Source: an uncultured Eubacteriales bacterium (GTDB lineage Bacteria > Bacillota > Clostridia > Christensenellales > Aristaeellaceae). Taken from it: 33,196 nucleotides of DNA. Shown here one piece after another: positions 15,772-23,602 of the stretch; within the stretch, counting starts at the first letter, position 1, and each line of letters begins with the position of its first letter. The stretch is from positions 1 through 33,196 of the forward strand of contig ONHI01000030.1 of NCBI GenBank assembly GCA_900317565.1, in the 5' to 3' direction. The translations under genes were made by a program, and so were the position numbers. The notes beneath the pieces were generated by a model. The model did not search any database, was not told where the DNA came from, and saw only the letters and a list, made by a program, of their open reading frames with translations.

Positions 15772-17202
15772 GTGCTTTCAAATTGGAAGGGCCCCTCGAC
15801 CATCGGGGAGGGCGGCCCCGGCTCAGGGCGTCCCCGGGTCCTGACGGCCTTCATGCGGCGCATGTACGGGCGCTCCGGCTTCAGCGCGCTGCCGATGATC
15901 GCCGGGGGCTTTTTGGGCATCATACTGCTGGGCAGCCTGCTGCTGACGCTGCCGGTGGCCTCGGCCACGGGCGCGCGGGTGCCTTGGTTCGACACGCTGT
16001 TCACGTCCACCTCCGCCGTGTGCGTCACGGGCCTGGTGGTGCGGGACACCGGCACCGCCTATTCCACCTTCGGGCACGTGGTGCTGCTGGTGCTGATCCA
16101 GCTGGGCGGCCTGGGCTTCATGACCTTCGCCACGCTGATCTTCCGGCTGATGGGCCGCAGCTTTTCCATGCGCGAGCGCATGATCATGCGGGAATCCCTG
16201 AACGAGGACGACATGGGCGGCATGGTGCAGCTGGTGCTGTGGGTCGCCCGCAGCGCCTTCACCGTGGAGCTGGCGGGCGCGCTGCTGTTCGCCATACGCT
16301 TGATCCCCATCTACGGCCCGGGCAAGGGCGCGTTTTTCGCGCTGTTCCACGCGGTGTCCGCCTTCTGCAACGCCGGCTTCGACCTGTTCGGCGGCGGGCA
16401 GAGCCTGACGGGCTTCACCGGGGACGTGCTGATGAACCTGACCGCCATCGCCATGGTGGTCATCGGCGGCCTGGGCTTCAGCACGCTGCACGACATGCTG
16501 GACAAGCGCAGCTTCCGGCGCTTCCGGCTGCACACCAAGCTGGTGCTGGTCAGCTACGGCGCGCTGCTGCTGGGCGGCTTTCTGCTGACGCTGGTGCTGG
16601 AATGGTCCAACCCGGCCACGCTGGGCCCGCTGAGCTTCGGCGACAAGCTGATGGCGTCGCTGTTCCAGTCGGTGACGCTGCGCACCGCGGGCTTCAACAC
16701 CATCGACCAGGCCGGGCTGCGGGATTGCACCAAGCTGATCGGCGGCTTTTTGATGCTGATCGGCGCGGCGCCTGCCTCCACAGGCGGCGGCATCAAGGTG
16801 ACCACGCTGGCCATCATGGTGCTGACCGTGCGCATGGTGGCCAAGGGCGAGAGCAGCATCGTTGTGTTCGGGCGGCGCATCGACCGCGCCCTGATCCAGC
16901 GCACGGTGGCCATCACCTGCATCGCGGTGGCGGTGGCCTTTGTGGACGTGTGCGCGCTGTCGCTGATGCAGCCGGACGCGGCCTTCCTGGATCTCTACTA
17001 TGAATGCGTGTCCGCGGTGGGCACCGTGGGCATTTCAGCCATCGGCTCGGCCAACCTGAAGCCGCTGGCGCGGATACTGATCATCATCACCATGTACATC
17101 GGCCGCATCGGCCCGCTGACCATGGCGCTGCTGTTCTCGCGGCGGCAGAGCCGGGCCAAGGAGCTGCTGCGCTATCCCGAGGACCGGGTGATGATCGGCT
17201 GA
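15772..17202 (+). CDS. trkH: TrkH/KtrB potassium transporter, membrane subunit
   Basis: This 476-residue polytopic protein consists of four membrane-pore-membrane repeats. Pore-loop signatures are visible as TSTSAVCVTGLVV (first), FHAVSAFCNAGFDLFGG (second), SVTLRTAGFNTID (third) and ECVSAVGTVGISAIG (fourth), each with the selectivity-filter glycine. APASTGGGIKVTTL is the usual cytoplasmic-side loop. It takes up K+ (or Na+-coupled K+). GTG 15772 is chosen because GAGAGG lies about 8 bases upstream and 5' extension would overlap the kinase gene. trkA follows 24 bp later. Confidence 0.94.
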   Translation: MLSNWKGPSTIGEGGPGSGRPRVLTAFMRRMYGRSGFSALPMIAGGFLGIILLGSLLLTLPVASATGARVPWFDTLFTSTSAVCVTGLVVRDTGTAYSTFGHVVLLVLIQLGGLGFMTFATLIFRLMGRSFSMRERMIMRESLNEDDMGGMVQLVLWVARSAFTVELAGALLFAIRLIPIYGPGKGAFFALFHAVSAFCNAGFDLFGGGQSLTGFTGDVLMNLTAIAMVVIGGLGFSTLHDMLDKRSFRRFRLHTKLVLVSYGALLLGGFLLTLVLEWSNPATLGPLSFGDKLMASLFQSVTLRTAGFNTIDQAGLRDCTKLIGGFLMLIGAAPASTGGGIKVTTLAIMVLTVRMVAKGESSIVVFGRRIDRALIQRTVAITCIAVAVAFVDVCALSLMQPDAAFLDLYYECVSAVGTVGISAIGSANLKPLARILIIITMYIGRIGPLTMALLFSRRQSRAKELLRYPEDRVMIG

Positions 17203-17226
17203 CGCCGATACTTTGGAGGAATCGAC

Positions 17227-17886
17227 ATGAGCAGGAACAGGGGCAAGAGGCAATACATCGTCGTGGGCCTGGGTCGTTTCGGCCGGGCCATCGCGGAGAC
17301 GCTCTGCCAGGACGGCGCGGAGGTGCTGGGCGTGGACCGGCGCATGGATCTGGTGGAGGAGATGCGGGACGTGCTGACCCACACCATCCAGCTGGACGCC
17401 ATGGACCGGGACGCGCTGGCGGCGCTGGGCGTGCAGGACTTCGACATCGCCTTCGTCACCATGGGCTCCGACATCCGCGCCAGCGGCACCATTGTGCTGC
17501 AGCTGAAGGAGCTGGGCGCGAAGAAGGTCATCGCCAAGGCCCAGGACGAATTCCACGGCAGGATGCTGGAAAAGCTGGGCGCGGACCAGGTTTTGTTCCC
17601 GGAGCGTGACATGGGACGGCGGGTGGCGCATAACCTTGTATCGGGCAACATCATCGACTACCTGGAGCTGTCCTCCCAGTATTCCATGGCCGAGATCAGG
17701 CCGAAGCGGGAATGGGTCGGCAAGGCGCTGAAGCAGCTGGAGATGCGCAACAGGCTGGGCATCAACGTGGTGGCCATCCGCAGCGGCGACGAGCTGAATG
17801 CCATGCCCATGCCGGACACGACCCTGGGGGAGGACGACGTGCTGCTGGTGGTGACCAGCGAGGAGACGCTGAAAAAGCTCAGATGA
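17227..17886 (+). CDS. trkA: TrkA/KtrA potassium uptake regulatory subunit
   Basis: This 219-residue cytoplasmic protein has an RCK_N nucleotide-binding Rossmann domain (YIVVGLGRFGRAIAETL, GLGRFG at 14–19; acidic ligand in VLGVDRR) and an RCK_C domain (about 138–219). RCK proteins form rings that gate the TrkH/KtrB pore in response to nucleotides such as NAD(H), ATP or c-di-AMP. The single RCK_N–RCK_C unit is the KtrA-type size. TTGGAGG precedes the ATG. Confidence 0.94.
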   Translation: MSRNRGKRQYIVVGLGRFGRAIAETLCQDGAEVLGVDRRMDLVEEMRDVLTHTIQLDAMDRDALAALGVQDFDIAFVTMGSDIRASGTIVLQLKELGAKKVIAKAQDEFHGRMLEKLGADQVLFPERDMGRRVAHNLVSGNIIDYLELSSQYSMAEIRPKREWVGKALKQLEMRNRLGINVVAIRSGDELNAMPMPDTTLGEDDVLLVVTSEETLKKLR

Positions 17887-17902
17887 CGGGGCCGGCGCAC
17901 CG

Positions 17903-17924
17903 CCGCCCTGCGCAGGGAGGGCGG
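17903..17924 (+). other. Hairpin covering the Shine-Dalgarno of the next gene
   Basis: CCGCCCT (17903–17909) pairs perfectly with AGGGCGG (17918–17924). The 3' arm includes part of the GGGAGGG ribosome site of the gene starting at 17929. Folding would reduce translation of that gene. Confidence 0.4.
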
Positions 17925-17928
17925 ATCT

Positions 17929-18531
17929 ATGAACGATAAGCGCGGGCGGGCAGCCGTGGGCTGCCTATGCATCGACGCGATCACGTCCGGAAGTGAGCAT
18001 GCTTCCGGGCGCTTTATTGTCCCGGGGTCGACTTCGCTCCGGGCGGTCGGCTTTGTCCCTGAAAATGGGGAAGGGCTCTGGGACGGCCTGCGGACGGCGT
18101 ATCAGCGGCTGCGTTCCGGGTACGGGCTCGTCGCCGTCGCCGCCCGGGGCACCGGCTGCGCCGCGGCGCTGGCCCTGGCGGAGCAGCTGCCGGTGGACCG
18201 GCTGGCGCTGGTCGACCCCGCGCTCAGCCTGCCCCGAGGCGCAGACCGGCGGGGGGAGGCCGCCCGGCTGTGCGCCTTCGCCCGGCGAAACCTGTCCCTC
18301 GTCGCCTGCGACGTGCTGGCGGTCCAGACCGGCGCTTCCGCGGCGCTCCGGCGGGCTTGGTTCTCGCCCCGGTGCCGCCTAACGTGGCTGTCCTGTCCCG
18401 GCGAGGGGGACGGGGAAATGTATAGAAAACGTGAAATCGAGGTGAAACAGGCGATATCTTGTTTTTTACAGACGGGAGAATTGCCAAAATCCCTTGCGGA
18501 AAATCCCGAAATGTGTATAATATATGGGTAG
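17929..18531 (+). CDS. Unrecognised protein, possibly a degenerate alpha/beta-hydrolase
   Basis: I do not recognise this 200-residue protein with confidence. Residues 65–110 have a strand–turn–helix that looks like the nucleophile elbow of an alpha/beta hydrolase (LVAVAARGTGCAAALALAEQL followed by VDRLALVDPALS). The position of the usual Ser is taken by a GTGCA sequence, so the Cys may replace it or the enzyme may be inactive. No signal peptide or membrane helix. It follows trkA by 42 bp in the same direction; its Shine-Dalgarno GGGAGGG sits in a hairpin. The last 60 codons are less GC-rich and contain the promoter of the next gene. Confidence 0.5.
   Translation: MNDKRGRAAVGCLCIDAITSGSEHASGRFIVPGSTSLRAVGFVPENGEGLWDGLRTAYQRLRSGYGLVAVAARGTGCAAALALAEQLPVDRLALVDPALSLPRGADRRGEAARLCAFARRNLSLVACDVLAVQTGASAALRRAWFSPRCRLTWLSCPGEGDGEMYRKREIEVKQAISCFLQTGELPKSLAENPEMCIIYG
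18494..18521 (+). promoter_or_regulatory. Promoter of the foldase gene, inside the preceding gene
   Basis: -10 TATAAT (18516–18521) lies 16 bp after a weak -35 TTGCGG (18494–18499). It is within the last codons of the preceding gene. The local sequence is AT-rich compared with its surroundings. Confidence 0.55.
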
Positions 18532-18576
18532 ACTTATTTTTGGGTGATACTGCCCTGGATTGAGAGGAAGATTATT

Positions 18577-20076
18577 ATGAGACACGCGCTTGTTCGGCTG
18601 ACCGGACTTCTGATTGTGCTGATGCTGGTGCTGACCGGCTGCAACCTCATCGGCGTTGACCCGATCATGCAGCTCGACGAGGATTTCGCCAAGCTGAAGC
18701 AAAAGTACTCCGGCGTGATCGCCACCTATGACGGAGGCCAGGTCACCCAGGAGGACGCCATGGGCAGCTTCACCGCTCAGTACTCCTATCTCAGCCAGCT
18801 GTACAGCATGTACGGCCTGAACATGACCAGCGACGTGGTGTCGAACCTGGAGCAGTCCGTGGCCGAGGAGGCGGTGCAGAACATCGCCATCGCCAAGCAG
18901 ATCGAGAGCCGCGGCCTGAAGCTGGACGACGAGAAGCTGGCCGAGGTCCAGTCCGAAGCCGACGAGCACTACCAGCAGGCCTATGACGCCCTGTACGCCA
19001 ACGCCAAGGGCGAGACCGAAGAGGTCCGCGCGAAGCAGACCGAGTACGACCTGGCCGTGAACGGCTACACCAAGGAGTCGCTCTACAACATCGAGCTGGC
19101 CACCGCCAACGAGGAGCTGATCGAGCAGACCCTGCGCGACGAGATCACCGAGGTGACCGACGACGAGCTGAAGGCCGCCTACGACGAAAAGGTATCCTCC
19201 GACGAGGAGAGCTACGCCACCGCCCACGGCAGCTTCGAGTCCGCCATGTCCTCCGACGACGACGTCGTGTGCTGGATGCCCGAGGGCTATCGCACCGTGA
19301 AGCACATCCTGGTGATCCCGGAATCCGACGTGCTGAGCGCCGTGAGCACCGCCCGCAGCGAGCTGACCTCCGCCCAGAACGAGCTGAGCGACCTGCGCGA
19401 GGAGCTGGACGCGCTGAACAACCCGGAGCCCGCCGAGGAAGCGGAGGACGCCGAGGAGGCCGAAGACGCCGAGGAGGCCGAAGACACCGAGGAAGCTGAG
19501 AAAGCCGAGGCCGAGGAAGCCGAGGCTGAGGAGACCGAGGAGCCGGCCCGCACCGCCGAGCAGATCCAGGCCGACATCGACGCCGCCCAGACGCGGGTCA
19601 CCGAGCTGCAGAAGAACGTGGACCAGGCCCAGGTGGATTGCCTGCTGTCCGTGCAGGACAAGCTGGACGAGATCACCGCGAAGATCGAGGCGGGTGAGGA
19701 CTTCGAGGCCCTGATCGAGGAATACGGCGAGGATCCCGGCATGCAGAACGAGCCCACCAAGACCCGCGGCTACTATGTGTGCAGCGATTCCACCAACTGG
19801 GACAAGAACTTCACCGCAGGCGCGATGGCGCTGGAGAACGTGGGCGATGTGACCGAGACCCCGGTCATCAGCGCCAGCGGCATCCACATCATCCGCTACG
19901 AGTCCGACGTGACCCCCGGCGCGGTGCCCTTCGAGGACGTGAAGGACGCGCTGTACGACGAGACGCTGGAGGACATGAAGACTGACCATTACAACACCGA
20001 GCTACAGTCCTGGATCGATGCGCTGAACCCGCAGTACAGCATCGGCGGCTTCGACCTGAGCAGCGACGAGCAGTAA
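18577..20076 (+). CDS. Lipoprotein peptidyl-prolyl isomerase (PrsA/SurA-like) with acidic coiled-coil insertion
   Basis: A 499-residue exported lipoprotein. The signal peptide ends in the lipobox LTGC, with the lipidated Cys at 22. Residues 45–210 are the helical chaperone part typical of PrsA/SurA proteins. A parvulin-type domain begins with VKHILVIPESD at 241–251, but its next helix (KLDEITAKIEAGEDFEALIEEYGEDPG) appears only at 362–388; the domain then runs to SGIHIIRYESD at 434–444. The 110 residues between are two coiled-coil segments around a Glu/Ala-rich stretch (285–323) made of AEEAED-like repeats. PrsA-type proteins fold exported proteins outside the membrane. ATG 18577 has GAGAGGAAG upstream. 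A strong terminator follows. Confidence 0.85.
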   Translation: MRHALVRLTGLLIVLMLVLTGCNLIGVDPIMQLDEDFAKLKQKYSGVIATYDGGQVTQEDAMGSFTAQYSYLSQLYSMYGLNMTSDVVSNLEQSVAEEAVQNIAIAKQIESRGLKLDDEKLAEVQSEADEHYQQAYDALYANAKGETEEVRAKQTEYDLAVNGYTKESLYNIELATANEELIEQTLRDEITEVTDDELKAAYDEKVSSDEESYATAHGSFESAMSSDDDVVCWMPEGYRTVKHILVIPESDVLSAVSTARSELTSAQNELSDLREELDALNNPEPAEEAEDAEEAEDAEEAEDTEEAEKAEAEEAEAEETEEPARTAEQIQADIDAAQTRVTELQKNVDQAQVDCLLSVQDKLDEITAKIEAGEDFEALIEEYGEDPGMQNEPTKTRGYYVCSDSTNWDKNFTAGAMALENVGDVTETPVISASGIHIIRYESDVTPGAVPFEDVKDALYDETLEDMKTDHYNTELQSWIDALNPQYSIGGFDLSSDEQ

Positions 20077-20092
20077 TCAACAGATGATATCA

Positions 20093-20125
20093 AAAGGGCA
20101 ACCGCATCCACGCGGTTGCCCTTTC
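20093..20125 (+). terminator. Bidirectional terminator between the foldase and FTR-like genes
   Basis: A perfect 13-bp stem (20093–20105 with 20112–20124) has a 6-base loop. The stem starts with AAA and ends with TTT, so it can serve both convergent genes, though the U-runs are short. Confidence 0.75.
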
Positions 20126-20140
20126 TGCGCGCCGGGAAGG

Positions 20141-20338
20141 CTATTTCTCCTTGTAATACAGCATGCAGTGGCAATAGCCCTCGTAATCCGGGTCGGCGAT
20201 CTGCTCCCGGAACTCCTTGCACATGCATTTGTTCTCCGGCGTGCGCGCCAGACGGCAGGGACAGTAGCCGCCCGTGCGCTTGAGCCCTTCCTTGATGTTG
20301 TCGACGATCTCCTGGTTTTCGTTGAATCGGACCTTCAT
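20141..20338 (-). CDS. Ferredoxin:thioredoxin reductase catalytic-chain-like protein
   Basis: This 65-residue protein has six cysteines in the order CPC (26, 28), CMC (38, 40) and CHC (56, 58). The GGYCPCRLARTPENKCMC and GYCHCMLYY contexts match the catalytic beta chain of ferredoxin:thioredoxin reductase, whose [4Fe-4S] cluster sits next to a redox-active disulfide. Classical chains are about 110 residues, so this is a minimal version. ATG 20338 is preferred to ATG 20344 because AGGAGG at 20346–20351 is then 7 bases upstream. It is a single-gene unit with its own promoter. No variable (alpha) chain and no thioredoxin gene is nearby; the target is unknown. Confidence 0.8.
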   Translation of the reverse strand: MKVRFNENQEIVDNIKEGLKRTGGYCPCRLARTPENKCMCKEFREQIADPDYEGYCHCMLYYKEK

Positions 20339-20356
20339 GCGCATACCTCCTGTGTG

Positions 20357-20362
20357 ATTATA
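20357..20362 (-). promoter_or_regulatory. -10 element for the FTR-like gene
   Basis: A perfect TATAAT on the minus strand lies 18 bp upstream of the start codon. The best -35 candidate, TTTCCA at 20378–20383, has a short 15-bp spacer. Confidence 0.5.
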
Positions 20363-20396
20363 CAGCGCCTGCGACCGTGGAAATTCCGGCGCTGCG

Positions 20397-20425
20397 TTGA
20401 TTATTTTACCTCGGGGTCTTATAAT
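20397..20425 (+). promoter_or_regulatory. Amidohydrolase promoter
   Basis: -35 TTGATT (20397–20402), a 17-bp spacer and -10 TATAAT (20420–20425). The start codon is at 20456 with GGGGAG at 20441–20446. The same TTGATT-17-TATAAT pair occurs before the flavodoxin gene. Confidence 0.75.
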
Positions 20426-20455
20426 ATCACTGAAGCAACAGGGGAGTGATTGACC

Positions 20456-21328
20456 ATGCTCGGCGACTGCCACATTCACATGGTGCTGGACGGCGTCTAT
20501 TACAGGGACGCCATCTCCGCGCACCGGGGCCACGTGCGCGACGACCTGATCCGGGAGCGCTTGTCTGCCTACCGGGACGCCGGCGTCACCTATCTGCGGG
20601 ACGGCGGCGACGCCTTCGGTGTGTGCGAGCGCGCCCGGGAGCTGGCCCCGGAATACGGCATCGAATACCGCGTGCCCTGCTTTCCCATGTGCCTGCGGGG
20701 GCGCTACGGCATGTTCATCGGCATCGCCTACGACACCCTTGAGGACTACCGCGCCATGGTGGGTGAGGTCCGGCGCAGGCGCGGCGATTTCATCAAGCTG
20801 ATGATCTCCGGCATACTGGATTTCAACCACTACGGCAGCATCACCAGCGAGCCCCTGACCCCGGCGCAGATCCGCGCGCTGATCGACATCGCCCACGGCG
20901 AGGGTTTCTCCGTGATGGCCCACGCCAACGGGGCCCGGACAATCGCCGCGGCGGCAGAGGCCGGTGTGGACAGCATCGAGCACGGCGCGTACATGGACGC
21001 GGACACTGTCCGGGCGCTGGCCGGCTCCGGCGTCGTGTGGGTGCCCACGCTGGCCACCGTCGGGGACCTGATCGGAAACGGGCGCTATCCCGATTCCGTG
21101 CTGACGCGCATACTGGACGGCCAGCTGGAGAACATCGCCCAATACGTCCGCCTGGGCGGCAGTCTGGCCCTGGGCAGCGACGCCGGCGCGTATACCGTCT
21201 ACCACGCCAAAGGCGCGCAGGACGAATTTGAGCTGATCTCCCGCGCCCTGGGCGACGCTACCGAGGCGGTGCTGAAGGCCGGTGAGGACGAGATCCGCCG
21301 CCGCTTCCGCTGGGGCAGCGTGGGCTGA
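20456..21328 (+). CDS. Amidohydrolase-superfamily enzyme
   Basis: A 290-residue metal-dependent hydrolase of the amidohydrolase superfamily. The metal ligands fit H6 and H8 (DCHIHM), a possible bridging lysine K114 (FIKLM), H156 (MAHANG), H176 (IEHGAYMD) and D242 (LGSDAG). The layout resembles the imidazolonepropionase/prolidase-like branch, but the protein is shorter because it lacks the N-terminal beta-sandwich half. Substrate unknown. ATG 20456 is favoured by GGGGAG 9 bases upstream; an in-frame TTG at 20450 is possible. Divergent from the FTR-like gene. Confidence 0.85.
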   Translation: MLGDCHIHMVLDGVYYRDAISAHRGHVRDDLIRERLSAYRDAGVTYLRDGGDAFGVCERARELAPEYGIEYRVPCFPMCLRGRYGMFIGIAYDTLEDYRAMVGEVRRRRGDFIKLMISGILDFNHYGSITSEPLTPAQIRALIDIAHGEGFSVMAHANGARTIAAAAEAGVDSIEHGAYMDADTVRALAGSGVVWVPTLATVGDLIGNGRYPDSVLTRILDGQLENIAQYVRLGGSLALGSDAGAYTVYHAKGAQDEFELISRALGDATEAVLKAGEDEIRRRFRWGSVG

Positions 21329-21347
21329 CACCATTATACTTTGTTTT

Positions 21348-21371
21348 CGCGCGGGTGTAAATATCCGCGCG
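21348..21371. other. GC-rich hairpin between the amidohydrolase and GH42 genes
   Basis: CGCGCGG (21348–21354) pairs with CCGCGCG (21365–21371) around an AT-rich loop; a third copy of CCGCGCGG lies at about 21390. No clear T-run follows. The rest of the 175-bp gap (21329–21503) shows no convincing promoter. It could hold an operator for the glycosidase genes, but nothing proves it. Confidence 0.35.
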
Positions 21372-21503
21372 TCAAATTGAGCGTCGTCCGCGCGGACATA
21401 TGTGGACAGACGACCACGTTATATGAAGCTGATCGGCTTGCTATCGGACGGCCCGCCTATTTGAACGATCCAAGCACACAACATTGTTAAAGGAGGATGA
21501 GAC

Positions 21504-23534
21504 ATGTCGACGATCCTGGACGGAAAGCGGCTGGTGCTGGGCACCTGCTATTACCCGGAGCACTGGCCGGAAACCATGTGGCGGGAGGATCTGCAGCGGA
21601 TGCTGGCCTCGGGCATCGAGGTCATCCGCATCGCGGAGTTCGCCTGGAACAAGACCGAGCCCGAGGAGGGCGTCTTTACCTATGACTTCTTCGATCGCTT
21701 CCTGGACCTGTGCGACGAGGCGGGCATGAAGGTGATCTTCGGCACCCCCACGGCCACGCCCCCGGCCTGGCTGACGGAGCGCTATCCCGAGGTGCTGAAC
21801 GTGGACGTCGAGGGCAACACCTATCGCCACGGCGCGCGCAGGCACTACAACTACAACGCGCCGGTGTACCGCTATCTCACCGAGCGCATCGTCACAAAGC
21901 TGGGCGAGCACTACGGCCAGCGCAAGTGCATCATCGGCTGGCAGATCGACAACGAGCTGAACTGCGAGACCGATCAGTTCCACTCCGAGGCCGATTCCGC
22001 CGCGTTCCGGCTGTTCCTGCGGGACAAGTACGGCACGCTGGACGCGCTGAACACGGCCTGGGGCACGGTGTTCTGGAACCAGACCTACACCAACTGGGAC
22101 GAGGTGCACGTGCCGCGCAAGACCATCAGCAATTCCACCAATCCCCACGAGGTGCTGGACTACACCCGCTTCGTCAGCGCCAGCGCCCGCAGCTTCTGCA
22201 AGCTGCAGAGCGACATACTGCGCAAATTCATCAAGCCCGGCGATTTCATCACCACCAACGGCATGTTCGCCAGCCTGGACAACCACCAGATGACGCGGGA
22301 GAGCCTGGACTACTACACCTATGATTCCTACCCGAACTTCGCCTATTGCCTGGATGCCTACAACCCGGACGACCGGGACCTGCGGGACCGCCGCTGGAGC
22401 CGCAACCTGATCCAGGTGCGCAGCATCTCCCCGGAATTCGGCATCATGGAGCAGCAGTCCGGCGCGAACGGCTGGAACACCCGCATGGAGGCGCCCACGC
22501 CGCGCCCCGGCCAGATGACCCTCTGGACGATGCAGTCCATCGCCCACGGCGCGGATTACGTCAGCTACTTCCGCTGGCGCACCGCCACCATGGGCACTGA
22601 GATCTACTGGCACGGCATACTGGACTATTCCGGCCGGGAGAACCGCCGCCTGCGGGAGCTGAAGGACATCCACGCGAAGCTGGCGAAGCTGGCGCCGGTG
22701 GCCGGCCAGAAGTACCGGGCCAAGGTGGCACTGGTCAAGGATTACGACAACGAGTGGGACGCCGCGCTGGACAAGTGGCACGACCGCGTGAACTGGGCCA
22801 GCGAGAGCGCCCTGTTCGAGGCCTCCCAGCGCACCCACACGCCGCTGGACTTCGTGTTCATCGATCATGCCGACGACGCGCAGCTGGCGGGCTACGACGT
22901 GCTGTTCTATCCCCACGCCACGATCATGACCGCCGAGCGGGCGGACATGCTCCGGCGCTATGTGGAGCAGGGCGGCACGCTGGTGTTCGGCTGCCGCACC
23001 GCCTACAAGGACATCACCGGCCAGTGCGTGATGGACAAGCTGCCGGGGCTGGTGGCCGACCTGACGGCGGCGGACATCCCCGAATACTCCTTCATCGCGC
23101 CGGACGCCGGGAAGGTGACCGTCGACTGGAATGGCACGGAGCTGGAGGCCACCGTGTTCGCCGACCTGGTGGAGCCCACCGGCGACGGCGTGCGCGAGGC
23201 GACCTATACCAGCGACTACTACGCCGGCAGCGGCGCGCTGGTGTCCCACGCGGTGGGGAAGGGCAAGGCCTACTACTACGGCAGCGCCTTCAACGCGGCC
23301 TCCGCCCGGGTGTTCCTGGAGAAGCTGGGCGTGGCGAAGCCCTTCGGCGGCGATCTGGAGCTGCCCGAGACCTGCGAGCTGGCCGTGCGCGGCAAATATG
23401 CCTTCGTGCTGAACTACAAGAAGGAGCCCGCGACCGTCTGCGTCAAGCGCCCCATGCGGGAGCTGCTGAGCGGCGAGACCCTGCAGGGCGAGATCAGCGT
23501 GCCGGGCTACGGCGCGCTGGTGCTGGAGCTGTAA
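21504..23534 (+). CDS. GH42 beta-galactosidase
   Basis: This 676-residue protein has the three parts of GH42 enzymes: a TIM barrel (about 1–390), a trimerisation/glutaminase-like domain (about 395–600; DNEWDAALDKWHDRVNW, LFYPHATIMTAE) and a C-terminal beta domain. LGTCYYPEHWPETMW and RIAEFAWNKTEPEEGVF are typical N-terminal blocks. The acid/base is E151 in WQIDNELNC; the nucleophile is E316 in FGIMEQQSG. It has no signal peptide, so it acts in the cytoplasm, probably on imported galactosides. A perfect AAAGGAGG at 21490–21497 predicts strong translation. The GH2 gene follows 68 bp later. Confidence 0.95.
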   Translation: MSTILDGKRLVLGTCYYPEHWPETMWREDLQRMLASGIEVIRIAEFAWNKTEPEEGVFTYDFFDRFLDLCDEAGMKVIFGTPTATPPAWLTERYPEVLNVDVEGNTYRHGARRHYNYNAPVYRYLTERIVTKLGEHYGQRKCIIGWQIDNELNCETDQFHSEADSAAFRLFLRDKYGTLDALNTAWGTVFWNQTYTNWDEVHVPRKTISNSTNPHEVLDYTRFVSASARSFCKLQSDILRKFIKPGDFITTNGMFASLDNHQMTRESLDYYTYDSYPNFAYCLDAYNPDDRDLRDRRWSRNLIQVRSISPEFGIMEQQSGANGWNTRMEAPTPRPGQMTLWTMQSIAHGADYVSYFRWRTATMGTEIYWHGILDYSGRENRRLRELKDIHAKLAKLAPVAGQKYRAKVALVKDYDNEWDAALDKWHDRVNWASESALFEASQRTHTPLDFVFIDHADDAQLAGYDVLFYPHATIMTAERADMLRRYVEQGGTLVFGCRTAYKDITGQCVMDKLPGLVADLTAADIPEYSFIAPDAGKVTVDWNGTELEATVFADLVEPTGDGVREATYTSDYYAGSGALVSHAVGKGKAYYYGSAFNAASARVFLEKLGVAKPFGGDLELPETCELAVRGKYAFVLNYKKEPATVCVKRPMRELLSGETLQGEISVPGYGALVLEL

Positions 23535-23544
23535 ACAAAGTGAA

Positions 23545-23574
23545 TGTGCCGGGGCGGATCGCCGCCCCGGCACA
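23545..23574 (+). other. Intercistronic hairpin between GH42 and GH2 genes
   Basis: A perfect 13-bp GC-rich stem (23545–23557 with 23562–23574) has a 4-base ATCG loop and no T-run. It probably stabilises or processes the mRNA, so the two genes can differ in level, rather than ending transcription. Confidence 0.6.
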
Positions 23575-23602
23575 ATAGCGCGATCACGAAAGGAGCCGAT
23601 CC

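Noticed and set aside
19430-19545. GAGGAAGCC-type DNA repeats in the foldase gene as a mobile or CRISPR element
   Set aside because: They keep the reading frame and simply encode the Glu/Ala-rich insert.
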